A stretch of 47,194 nt of DNA, taken from IMG/VR virus record IMGVR_UViG_3300025141_014356, positions 1 to 47,194 of that record; one strand, given 5' to 3'. Below are positions 39,006-47,129 of this stretch, piece after piece. Every line of letters starts with the position of its first letter. Positions within the stretch are counted from its first letter, which is position 1. The position numbers and the translations under genes were made by a program. This stretch comes from a virus. A model generated the notes under the pieces. The model was not told where the DNA came from. It saw only the letters and a program-made list of their open reading frames with translations, and did no database searches.

Positions 39006-39780
39006 TCCCAGTTCTTCTAGTTCTTCTAGTTCTTCTAGTTCTTCTAGTTCTTCTAGTTCTAGTGCAATAAAATTTTCTGTACTTACAGCTACAAGGGATT
39101 GTCTTCGATATGTCGGAGAGATGATGCGTAGTGTTATTTCTCAAAGCTACGATAATTGGGAACATATAATAGTAGATGATTGTAGTAGCGACAGAACCTA
39201 TAAGAGGGCATGTGAAATTGCCGCTAAGCATGATAATATCATTGTTGTTCGTAACGAAGAGCGTTTGTATTGCGGGGCTAACTATAGAAAGATACTGTCT
39301 ATGGCTACTGGTAAATATTGTGGAATTCTAGATGGAGATGATAAACTTAGACCTGATTCTATATCTAGAATAGTTGAATTGTATGAGAATAACCTTGACG
39401 TAGATTTTATTTGGACTAATCATAAGTGGGGCAATACCAAAATGGATAGATTTAGAAATGGATTGTCTAGTATGGCTAAAAAAGGAACTATTTATGATTC
39501 AGAGGCAGGATTGAAGCATGTTTATTCTCATTGGAGAACTTTTAAAACTGAGATGCGAGACAGAGGAGAACTTTTTAGAGATTTGAAGTGTACTGTAGAT
39601 AAAGATCTCGGATATAACCTCGAAGAGTTGGGGCAGGGAGCTTTCCACTCAAAGCAGCTATATTTGTATAGATACCATAGTAGCAATATGTCTCACAATT
39701 CATCTCAGAAGGATGTGTGGAAGAAAATTAGGAAATATCATGAAAATAAATATAGACCATTTGAGATTGTAAAAATATGA
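38986..39780 (+). CDS. Glycosyltransferase family 2 with N-terminal poly-serine tract
   Basis: A 264-residue protein. Residues 5-26 are almost pure Ser, encoded by a nine-base tandem repeat. The GT2 domain follows: FSVLTATRDCLRYVGEMMRS, IIVDDCSSDRT and CGILDGDDKLRPDS (D-x-D). The C-terminal part SHWRTFKTEMRDRGELF...LEELGQGAFHSKQLYLYR is shared with the 41645 protein, so these are paralogs. The start overlaps the upstream gene by 20 bases. The Ser tract may be a flexible linker. Confidence 0.8.
   Translation: MIAESSSPSSSSSSSSSSSSSSSSSSAIKFSVLTATRDCLRYVGEMMRSVISQSYDNWEHIIVDDCSSDRTYKRACEIAAKHDNIIVVRNEERLYCGANYRKILSMATGKYCGILDGDDKLRPDSISRIVELYENNLDVDFIWTNHKWGNTKMDRFRNGLSSMAKKGTIYDSEAGLKHVYSHWRTFKTEMRDRGELFRDLKCTVDKDLGYNLEELGQGAFHSKQLYLYRYHSSNMSHNSSQKDVWKKIRKYHENKYRPFEIVKI
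39010..39063 (+). repeat. Nine-base tandem repeat (AGTTCTTCT) coding poly-Ser
   Basis: Five perfect units at 39010-39054, then AGTTCTAGT. It lies at the 5' end of the GT2 gene. Changes in copy number alter linker length but not frame. Confidence 0.9.
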
Positions 39781-40712
39781 AAAAAGTTAGATTAAAAATA
39801 TATTCTTCAGGTTTGGGGTCAAAAGTTTTCATAAGTAGGCTTAGTAAAAATTTGACTTCTAATTTTCCTGTAGATATAGTTGATAAGAGAGAGGACATCT
39901 ATCTGTCATGCGTCTGGAGGGGTCCAGGTAAGTCTAAAGATGCTATTTGGATACATAGGGCAGATGGGGTCTATTTTGATGAGCTACGGCATGGCAGAAC
40001 GGGTATGAATAAAAAAATAAAAAAGAATATCAAAAGATCTGATGCGGTTATTTTTCAGAGCGATTTTTCTAAAAAAATATGTAAAGGTGTTTTAGGGATC
40101 TCAAAAAATGAGAGTAGAATAATATATAATGGATGCGATCCAGATATTTATAAAAAATCTATTAAAGATAAGATGGGTTATAAGAAAATGTTAGTTGCTT
40201 GTGCTAGATGGGTTCCTCTTAAGCGTCCTCGTTCTATCATAAATGGTTTCATTAGGGCAGACCTCAAAGATACTGTTTTAGTAATGATAGGCAAAATAGA
40301 TAAAAAAAATATGATACCTCACCCTAATGTTAAATATCTCGGGCATATCAAACCCTTTGAAACATATAAGCATTATGCTAGTTGTGATGGCGTTATACAT
40401 ATCAGTAGATTAGACGCTTGTCCTAATGCCGTTGTAGAGGCTTTGTGCGCTGGCAATCCAGTTTTGTCTAATAACGTTGGGGGGACTCCAGAATTAGTTA
40501 AAGATGATGGTGTTATAATAGATATCGATCCAATATGTAAATACAGATCATTTAAAATGAAGCGTCCAGATAAGGTCTCCCCAAAGATTGTAAGCGTTGG
40601 TATAAAAGAATTGTTGTCAAGAGAGTGGAGTATCCATCGCCCAGACCTGCATATCATAAATGTTGCCGGACAATATTACGATTATTTTAGATATTTATTG
40701 GATAGGAGATAA
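39777..40712 (+). CDS. Glycosyltransferase family 4-like, second of three close paralogs
   Basis: A 311-residue protein: IYLSCVWRGPGKSKDAIWIH, IIYNGCDPD, ACARWVPLKRPRSIINGF, and SRLDACPNAVVEALCAGNPV with E-x7-type donor loop and GGTPELV. It aligns over its full length with 36515-37432. It overlaps the upstream gene by ATGA. Confidence 0.8.
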   Translation: MKKVRLKIYSSGLGSKVFISRLSKNLTSNFPVDIVDKREDIYLSCVWRGPGKSKDAIWIHRADGVYFDELRHGRTGMNKKIKKNIKRSDAVIFQSDFSKKICKGVLGISKNESRIIYNGCDPDIYKKSIKDKMGYKKMLVACARWVPLKRPRSIINGFIRADLKDTVLVMIGKIDKKNMIPHPNVKYLGHIKPFETYKHYASCDGVIHISRLDACPNAVVEALCAGNPVLSNNVGGTPELVKDDGVIIDIDPICKYRSFKMKRPDKVSPKIVSVGIKELLSREWSIHRPDLHIINVAGQYYDYFRYLLDRR

Positions 40713-40715
40713 TAA

Positions 40716-41648
40716 GTGTTAAATTTGCAGGGAACAGGGCGAGTACAGAAAATTGTTGGTCGCAAAAAAGACGGTTCTATAGAAGTCGTTCAGGACTTGT
40801 TATGTGCTAGGAAGCATGTTATAGATAATAATTGGAAACACATCAAACGAGCAAAAAAGTTATTTGCTTTTGTATCTTCTCCTAAGATATATAATCAAAA
40901 AAGGATGAGAAAAAAGGTACAAGCATGGTGTCATGTTTTTAGAAAACCTCATAAAATGTTACCTAAAAGCGTTCCTTCCATATTGTTGCCAGAATCTGAT
41001 TTTATAGATTCTTCTTTGATTCTAAATTCTAGCTCTAGATCGTATGCATATGATTATTTTTATTTCACAATTAATTCTACTGCTGGGATAAAAAATAAAG
41101 GGTTATATAATTTTATAGATATCCTTCCGACTCTAAACAAGATGAAGTTAAAAGGTCTTGTAATAGTTTACTTTCCAAATAACGGTAAGCGAAAAAACTT
41201 TGTTGTACCGTTGTCTTCAAGACAAAAGGCGATACTTAGATTTAGCAAACCTTTTTTAAGGTATCATTGGGGAATACTTGATGCTAAGGGTATGGATCGT
41301 TGCATGTCGCAGTGTAGATTTGGGTTATTTCCTAATAAAGTTGATAATAGTCCAAGAATAATAAGTGAATGTCTTTCTAGAGACGTTCCTATATTGGTAA
41401 ATAAAAAAATACATGGTGGATGGCATTATGTGAGTAAACAAACAGGAGCTTTATTTACGATGAAAGATATAGAGAATAAGATTGAGTTTATGTTAAACAA
41501 TAAATTTAATCCTCGTAAGTATTATGAGGCTAATTTTGGGTTTAATAATTCTTCGCAACGATTAGCTTCTTTCTTAAATCCTATTTTTGATTACAGCTAT
41601 ACACATATGTGTTTTAAAGCTTTTAAAGCGAGGTTAGAGCAAGTATGA
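40716..41648 (+). CDS. Divergent GT-B glycosyltransferase-like protein
   Basis: A 310-residue protein from GTG 40716 with AGGAG upstream. The C-terminal part CRFGLFPNKVDNSPRIISEC, then LSRDVPILVNKKIHGGWHYV, resembles the donor domain of GT4 enzymes, but the second catalytic Glu is not clear. The N-terminal region has no obvious GT-B nucleotide fold. The opening GRVQKIVGRKKDGSIEVVQD is loosely echoed by the partial gene at 47126. Function less certain than its neighbours. Confidence 0.5.
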   Translation: MLNLQGTGRVQKIVGRKKDGSIEVVQDLLCARKHVIDNNWKHIKRAKKLFAFVSSPKIYNQKRMRKKVQAWCHVFRKPHKMLPKSVPSILLPESDFIDSSLILNSSSRSYAYDYFYFTINSTAGIKNKGLYNFIDILPTLNKMKLKGLVIVYFPNNGKRKNFVVPLSSRQKAILRFSKPFLRYHWGILDAKGMDRCMSQCRFGLFPNKVDNSPRIISECLSRDVPILVNKKIHGGWHYVSKQTGALFTMKDIENKIEFMLNNKFNPRKYYEANFGFNNSSQRLASFLNPIFDYSYTHMCFKAFKARLEQV

Positions 41649-42385
41649 AGGTTACGATATTGACAGCGTGTTACAATTGTGCTCCATGGATAAAACAGAG
41701 TATAAAGAGCGTTTTATCTCAAGATTATAAAAATTGGGAATGGATTATAGTTAATGATAAGAGTTCTGATAGCTCTTTAAAAGTTATTCGAAAGCATACT
41801 AAAAAACATGATAATATTAAAGTTATCAATAATAAGTCTAGACTGAAATGCGGAGGATCATATGCATTAGCTTTAGAACATGCTACTGGTGATATTTGTT
41901 GCGTTTTAGATGCAGACGATATTTTGGTTAACAGTAATGCCTTATCTACATTAGTTCAGTTATATGAAAAATATACAGAAGTAGCGTATATTTGGACTCA
42001 GTTTAAGTTTTGTGATTCTAATATGAAGGTTTTAAAAAATGGTTCTTGTCAATTGCCAGATACTTCGCTTTTGCAAGCTGGACTTGATTATTCGAAGTAT
42101 AGGCATTCTTTTTCTCACTGGAGAACGTTCAGAACAGAATTGAGAGAGTTAGGTGAGATATTTAAAAAAGGATTACCAGCGGCAGTGGATAAGTGGATGG
42201 GATATGCTCTAGAAGAGCTTGGAATTGGAGGATTTTACCCTAAAACTTTATATTTATATAGACAGCGAGTAGGAGGTTTATCTTTTAAAGGTAGAAAGCA
42301 TTGGAGTAAGATGTTGAAAACCTTTGAGAAGAAAAGGCGTGAAGAGAATGTTGAAGCGTATCCTACAATAAGATTATCATTATAG
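41645..42385 (+). CDS. Glycosyltransferase family 2
   Basis: A 246-residue GT-A enzyme: VTILTACYNCAPWIKQSIKS, WIIVNDKSSDSS and CVLDADDILVNSN (D-x-D). The C-terminal block HWRTFRTELRELGEIF...LEELGIGGFYPKTLYLYR is shared with the 38986 protein but without the poly-Ser start. It overlaps the previous gene by four bases. Confidence 0.85.
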   Translation: MKVTILTACYNCAPWIKQSIKSVLSQDYKNWEWIIVNDKSSDSSLKVIRKHTKKHDNIKVINNKSRLKCGGSYALALEHATGDICCVLDADDILVNSNALSTLVQLYEKYTEVAYIWTQFKFCDSNMKVLKNGSCQLPDTSLLQAGLDYSKYRHSFSHWRTFRTELRELGEIFKKGLPAAVDKWMGYALEELGIGGFYPKTLYLYRQRVGGLSFKGRKHWSKMLKTFEKKRREENVEAYPTIRLSL

Positions 42386-42394
42386 GACATTAAT

Positions 42395-43084
42395 ATGGAA
42401 AAAACAAACATTATAGATTTTTTAAAGTATTGCGATTTTGATTATAGGATATATATCGAAAACGTTTTACGAATCGGAGATAGTACTGCCATACGTGAAC
42501 TTAAAGGAGTAATGTATAGAAGGAATTATGAACGCGGTTTACTTTTGATGGGTATTATCAATAAATTCAGTTCAACAAAGTTTTTAGAGTTTGGTACGGG
42601 TCGAGGGTTCGCTACAGCTTGTGCTCTGTTTGCAAAAAGCGATTTAGAGATAACGACCATAGATAGTAAGTCATCTGAACATTCTAAGGATCTTATATGT
42701 AGTTTGGGGATAGACGTTAGTCCCGTTTCCTTCTTAGGAGTAGATAGCAAATCTTTATCCGCTAAAGATATCGGAGATGGTTTTGATCTTGTTTTTATAG
42801 ATGGTGGTCATGATTATAAGAGTGTTAAAAATGATTATGAGATAGCTGTTAAATGTTGTAAAAAAGGAATAATAGTGTTTGATGATTTTAGGAATAAACA
42901 TGCTGGAGTTAAAAAGTTTATTAAAAGCTTAGATGTAACGAAAATTTTAGTTAATACACAAGGTTGGATTTGGAAAAATAAAATGATGGCAAAAACAAAG
43001 GATGGAGATGGAATAGTGGATGGTAAAGAGCATAAATCAGGACAAGTCGTTGTCCCTGTTAATATTGATTTGGATAGTAAATGA
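42395..43084 (+). CDS. SAM-dependent methyltransferase, Methyltransf_24-like
   Basis: A 229-residue protein: KFLEFGTGRGFATACALFAK (SAM loop), ITTIDSKSSEH, FDLVFIDGGHDYKSVKNDYE and GIIVFDDFRN, the same order as in the 37441 protein. An N-terminal extension of about 55 residues precedes the fold. It overlaps the next GT2 gene by four bases. It probably methylates a sugar in the same glycan. Confidence 0.75.
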   Translation: MEKTNIIDFLKYCDFDYRIYIENVLRIGDSTAIRELKGVMYRRNYERGLLLMGIINKFSSTKFLEFGTGRGFATACALFAKSDLEITTIDSKSSEHSKDLICSLGIDVSPVSFLGVDSKSLSAKDIGDGFDLVFIDGGHDYKSVKNDYEIAVKCCKKGIIVFDDFRNKHAGVKKFIKSLDVTKILVNTQGWIWKNKMMAKTKDGDGIVDGKEHKSGQVVVPVNIDLDSK

Positions 43085-43839
43085 TTAAAGATAAAGTTTC
43101 CATAATAGTACCGCTTTATAATTATAAAGATTATATTGTAGAATTAATAGATTCTGTAGAAAATCAAAACTATGATCCATTGGAATTAATAATAGTTGAT
43201 GACTGTTCTACCGACGATCCATGTACAGTTATCGACCCTTATATTTCAGACAAGATAAAATATTTTAGACTCGATGAGAATAAGGGTTATGCCACAGCTA
43301 AAAATGAAGGCATTATTAAGTCTAATGGTGAGTATATTGTTGTTTTAGATGCGGATGACATGTTGTCTCCTAAGTCAATAATTCGTAGAGTTGCTTTTAT
43401 GAAAAGGAAAGAGGCAAAATGGCTTCATGCTAAGGCTTATGAATTCTCAAATGCTAAACCTTATAAATTTGTATGGAGGAAAAGACAGTTCATTAGACGT
43501 TTCGAAAAGATGAAGAAAAATGGTAAATACAAAAATCTTTGGAATACTATTCACGCTCAAACGGTTATGGTCCATCGTTCAGCTTATTTGAAGGTGGGAT
43601 TGTATCGAGAATCGATGAGATCAATGTCTGATAAGGAAATGTGGGCTAGATTACAGTTTAATGTCGGGCTACCAGCTTATTTTAATAAGTTTGTAGCATA
43701 TTACAGAATGCATAAAAATCAAATGCATAGGAGTAAAAGTAAAAAGAAGAATCTTCCTAATCTTCTTAAGCAGCTTAATGATTCGGTTAAAAGAAGTAAG
43801 AAAGGAGATTTTAGTGAAGTGAGGAAGCTTAATGAGTAA
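43081..43839 (+). CDS. Glycosyltransferase family 2
   Basis: A 252-residue GT-A enzyme: VSIIVPLYNYKDYIVELIDS, IIVDDCSTDD, GYATAKNEGIIKSNGEYIVV and LDADDMLSPKS (D-x-D). The C-terminus has SDKEMWARLQFNVG and a Lys-rich end. It is less related to the other two GT2 proteins. It overlaps its neighbours by four and eight bases. Confidence 0.85.
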   Translation: MIKDKVSIIVPLYNYKDYIVELIDSVENQNYDPLELIIVDDCSTDDPCTVIDPYISDKIKYFRLDENKGYATAKNEGIIKSNGEYIVVLDADDMLSPKSIIRRVAFMKRKEAKWLHAKAYEFSNAKPYKFVWRKRQFIRRFEKMKKNGKYKNLWNTIHAQTVMVHRSAYLKVGLYRESMRSMSDKEMWARLQFNVGLPAYFNKFVAYYRMHKNQMHRSKSKKKNLPNLLKQLNDSVKRSKKGDFSEVRKLNE

Positions 43840-44743
43840 TTTGAGAATTTCATTTTCTTGTAAATTGAAGCCTAGTTCTGGAAAGCAAAAATTTGCTATA
43901 AGAATCGCTAAAGCGATGCGTAAGTTAGGTGTTAAGATTACAGATAAAAGACCTGATGCTAATTTAGTTTTTGTTAAAGGCATTAAAAAGGGATGTGTTA
44001 ACATTATGCGTCTTGATAATGCTTGGATTAATAATAAGATGAATTCTGTCGGTAAAAACTCAAAGATAAATAGGACATTGAGAAGATGTAAAGGAGCCAT
44101 TTATCAAGGAGTTTATTCTAAAAAAGTCTGCGATAAATTTATAGGAAGGTTTAAAAGGAAGTGTGCTATTATACCTAACGGCTGTAACCCTTTTGAGTTT
44201 AATGAGAATTTTAAACATAGTAAACCTTATATTTTGGCTTTTTCTAGATGGAGACCTCATAAAAGATTAAAAGATATAACGGTTGGGTTTTTGGAGAGTG
44301 GTCTTAAAAAGACACATGATCTTATTGTTTGTGGTGATCCTGATTTTATAGTAAAAGATAGTAGTGTAATATATAAGGGAAGGACAGGTCCGAAAGAGAC
44401 GAATGCTTTTATTAACGGATGCGATTTTGTTTCTCATTTGGCTTATATGGATTGTTGCCCTAATTCTGTGGTAGAATCGTTGGTGTGCGAAAAGAATGTT
44501 TTATATTCGGATAGCGGTGGGATGAAAGAGTTAGTCGGAGATAATGGATATTTGATACATGATAAGCCGTTTAAATTTAAATTGATAGATTTGTATAATG
44601 CTCCAGAGCTAAACATGGATGAGATCATTAGCGGGTACAATAATATTTTAGAAGTCAAAAGTACGGTTAGACACGATTTACATATAGATGAGGTCGCAAC
44701 AAAGTATATTGATTTTATCAAAAAGGTAGTGAAAAATGCGTGA
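43832..44743 (+). CDS. Glycosyltransferase family 4-like, third of three close paralogs
   Basis: A 303-residue protein: KPSSGKQKFAIRIAKAMRKL, IIPNGCNPFEF, AFSRWRPHKRLKDITVGFLE and AYMDCCPNSVVESLVCEKNV with GGMKELVGDNG. It is the most diverged of the 36515/39777/43832 set. It overlaps the GT42-like gene by eight bases. Confidence 0.75.
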   Translation: MSNLRISFSCKLKPSSGKQKFAIRIAKAMRKLGVKITDKRPDANLVFVKGIKKGCVNIMRLDNAWINNKMNSVGKNSKINRTLRRCKGAIYQGVYSKKVCDKFIGRFKRKCAIIPNGCNPFEFNENFKHSKPYILAFSRWRPHKRLKDITVGFLESGLKKTHDLIVCGDPDFIVKDSSVIYKGRTGPKETNAFINGCDFVSHLAYMDCCPNSVVESLVCEKNVLYSDSGGMKELVGDNGYLIHDKPFKFKLIDLYNAPELNMDEIISGYNNILEVKSTVRHDLHIDEVATKYIDFIKKVVKNA

Positions 44744-45455
44744 TTTGTCAAAAGAACAATTTATAGATCGCAAAAAAAGTGATACACTTTTTATTTTGGG
44801 TAGCGGTTATTCTATAAATAAAATTAAAGATTGGGATAAGATAAAGAAGTTTGATTCTATAGCGTTTAATTGGTTTTGTAATCATGAATTCGCTCCTAAT
44901 TTCTTTTTGATTCGTGAACAGTCTAATATAAAGTCTCGTGTTAATAAGAGCGAAACTGTCAAACGTTTTTATGGCTTATTATCTAAAGAATCATATAAAG
45001 ATACGTGTATGGTGGTCCAAAATCTAAAGCATTCTAGAAAAGCTAACATTCACATAAACAAGAAGGATTTACTTTCTCAACAAGGTGTTGTCTTAAATGA
45101 TATTCGCTGCCTTCGTAGACCAGATTTTAATACGGACATATTTAAAAAAGGCGTTATACATTATCGTTGTACGTTATCTAATGTTTTACACATTGGTGTC
45201 TTCCTTAAATATGATAGGATTATATTTGCTGGTGTAGATCTATATGATTCTAGATATTTTTGGTTGCCGCGAAAGAGTACTCGTAAAAATATTAAGCGTA
45301 AGGGTCTTATTTTTAAGAATAAACATCCAATTACTTCTAGTGTTTTAAAGACAGTAAGTTATGCTAAGCAGTGTGGCAATGTAAGAATGTATACGTTGAA
45401 TCATAAGTCTTTGTTGAAGAGGAAAATTGAATGTATATCAGAAGGAGATTTATGA
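44736..45455 (+). CDS. GT42-like sialyltransferase homolog (Cst-type)
   Basis: A 239-residue protein. KKSDTLFILGSGYSINKIKD matches the nucleotide-binding start of Cst-I/Cst-II (G-x-G-x-S-L). FDSIAFNWFCNHEF follows at the place of the conserved N-Q-F segment. LSNVLHIGVFLKYDRIIFAG, then VDLYDSRYFW, corresponds to the T-S-G...G-I-D-F-Y strand. NKHPITSS supplies a His near the catalytic position, and MYTLNHKSLLKRKI matches the end (PNSLL). Cst enzymes transfer sialic acid from CMP-sialate. NeuB lies 15 kb away in the same block. Assignment is from pattern only. Confidence 0.6.
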   Translation: MRDLSKEQFIDRKKSDTLFILGSGYSINKIKDWDKIKKFDSIAFNWFCNHEFAPNFFLIREQSNIKSRVNKSETVKRFYGLLSKESYKDTCMVVQNLKHSRKANIHINKKDLLSQQGVVLNDIRCLRRPDFNTDIFKKGVIHYRCTLSNVLHIGVFLKYDRIIFAGVDLYDSRYFWLPRKSTRKNIKRKGLIFKNKHPITSSVLKTVSYAKQCGNVRMYTLNHKSLLKRKIECISEGDL

Positions 45456-46318
45456 GAATTGCATACATTTCAAGCTGTAAAGGGAAAGTTCACGATATTA
45501 GGATAAAAGCTATTCAAAAAATATTGCCAGATATTAAATTTGATGTATACGTTCCTCCAAAAAAACCTAATGTAAAAAAATATGATGTAATATATTATGC
45601 GTTCCATGGACTCTATAAGAGAATGCCGCTTTTGCACGCTAATATGGTTACGTCTGTAACGAGTCATAAGTGTCTGAGCGATTTAAAGAATACGTTAAAA
45701 CAGCTTAGTAAGTTTAATCGTATTTCAGTTAATAATAAAATGCTTTATAAAGAATTTTCTAAGCATATTGATGTTATCTATTTGCCTAATGGGGTTGACA
45801 CTAAAAGATTTTCTCCTGGCGAGAGGACATTTGATCCAGATAATATAGTTTTTGGGTGGATAGGAAACACAGATAGAGCTACCAAAAATTTTGAATCTAT
45901 AATTAAACCTTTGAAGAGGAGATTTAAATTCAAGACTATTGAAACAAAGAAATCAAAAAAATACAAAATAAATCATAAAGATATTGTTAATTTTTATCGT
46001 TCTATTGATTTTTATGTAGTTGCCAGTGGGACAGAAGGAACTCCAAATCCAGCTTTGGAAGCAGCTTCATGTGGAGTCCCTTTGATAACTACTAGGGTTG
46101 GCAATATGGTGGATATCGTTGTTAATGGAGAGAATGGTTATTTCATAGAATCTCCTTCCTTGGGGTCGGCATTAGACACTTTTAATTTAGCTCTTGATTT
46201 ATCAAAAAAGGAATATCTCACAATGTCTAATAATATTAGGGATGAAGTCCGTAATATTTGGAGTTGGTCTGACAGTATAGCGGGGTTTAACTCTTTGTTT
46301 GGAATTGAAAATGAATAA
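45452..46318 (+). CDS. Glycosyltransferase family 4 (GT-B)
   Basis: A 288-residue protein from ATG 45452, which has AAGGAG upstream and overlaps the previous stop as ATGA. Donor-domain features: YLPNGVDTKRFSPGER, NIVFGWIGNTDRATKNFESI, ASGTEGTPNPALEAASCGVP (E-x7-E) and NGENGYFIE. The N-terminal domain is short. It is probably one step in the same glycan pathway. Confidence 0.85.
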   Translation: MRIAYISSCKGKVHDIRIKAIQKILPDIKFDVYVPPKKPNVKKYDVIYYAFHGLYKRMPLLHANMVTSVTSHKCLSDLKNTLKQLSKFNRISVNNKMLYKEFSKHIDVIYLPNGVDTKRFSPGERTFDPDNIVFGWIGNTDRATKNFESIIKPLKRRFKFKTIETKKSKKYKINHKDIVNFYRSIDFYVVASGTEGTPNPALEAASCGVPLITTRVGNMVDIVVNGENGYFIESPSLGSALDTFNLALDLSKKEYLTMSNNIRDEVRNIWSWSDSIAGFNSLFGIENE

Positions 46319-47129
46319 AACTTTAGTTTACATATTGTCTAGTTCTCATTCAGGTAGTACTTTATTGGACCTCATTTTGTCTAGTAATTCAATATCCTCT
46401 AGCTTGGGAGAATACGCTCATATTGTTGAAAGGGTAAAAGATAAAAAACCTATTTGCAAATTATGTGGGAGTGATTGTACCTATTGGAGCAAACTAAATA
46501 AAGAATTGAATAAAGTGGGCAAGTTAAAGTATCATGATGCTGCATTTAATATTTTTAATACCCCTGTTCTAATCGATTCTTCTAAACGTATCAAATGGAT
46601 TAATCAAAAAACAAAGTCAAAAAAAGTTGATATAAAAGTTATAAAAATTACCAGATATGGACTATCTACGCTATTAAAGACTAAAAGGAAAAAGGGAAGT
46701 ATTACCGAGTCTAATGTTAAGAGTTGGATAAAAGGTAATAAAAAGATTGATACTTATATGTCTAGGTTAAAAAAATCCCAAAAATTATTTATCAAATATG
46801 AAGATTTGTGTAATTCACCATCTGATATAGTTGATAAGTGTTGCAGTTTTATAGGAATGCCATACGAAGAAGGCATGTTAGATTTTTGGAAAACTAAACA
46901 TCATTCTATAGGAGGAAATGCAAAACCTATAGGTATGGTTAGATTGTATCACAAAATGGTTAAGCTTGAAGATATGCACCCAGATGTAGTTGATTTTTTC
47001 GAACGTAATGGGTTTAGTCTGAAGTTGGATACTAGATTTGCTGAGAGATTTTCTGCTACTGAGGTTAAATTATTTAATAGAATCGCTGGTAAGTTTTGCA
47101 AGTCTTATGGATATGAGTGTGAGTTATGA
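46311..47129 (+). CDS. Sulfotransferase (PAPS-dependent)
   Basis: A 272-residue protein from ATG 46311. VYILSSSHSGSTLLDLILSS is the 5'-phosphosulfate-binding loop (S-x-R/H-S-G-S-T-L-L). LFIKYEDLCNSPSDIVDKCC is the 3'-phosphate-binding region typical of this fold. A CKLCGSDCTYW cluster near residue 50 may bind metal. It overlaps the upstream glycosyltransferase by eight bases, so a sulfated glycan is plausible. Confidence 0.75.
   Translation: MNKTLVYILSSSHSGSTLLDLILSSNSISSSLGEYAHIVERVKDKKPICKLCGSDCTYWSKLNKELNKVGKLKYHDAAFNIFNTPVLIDSSKRIKWINQKTKSKKVDIKVIKITRYGLSTLLKTKRKKGSITESNVKSWIKGNKKIDTYMSRLKKSQKLFIKYEDLCNSPSDIVDKCCSFIGMPYEEGMLDFWKTKHHSIGGNAKPIGMVRLYHKMVKLEDMHPDVVDFFERNGFSLKLDTRFAERFSATEVKLFNRIAGKFCKSYGYECEL

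Noticed and set aside
39010-39063. Tandem repeat as a possible CRISPR or origin iteron
   Set aside because: It lies inside a glycosyltransferase reading frame, has a nine-base unit and no spacers.
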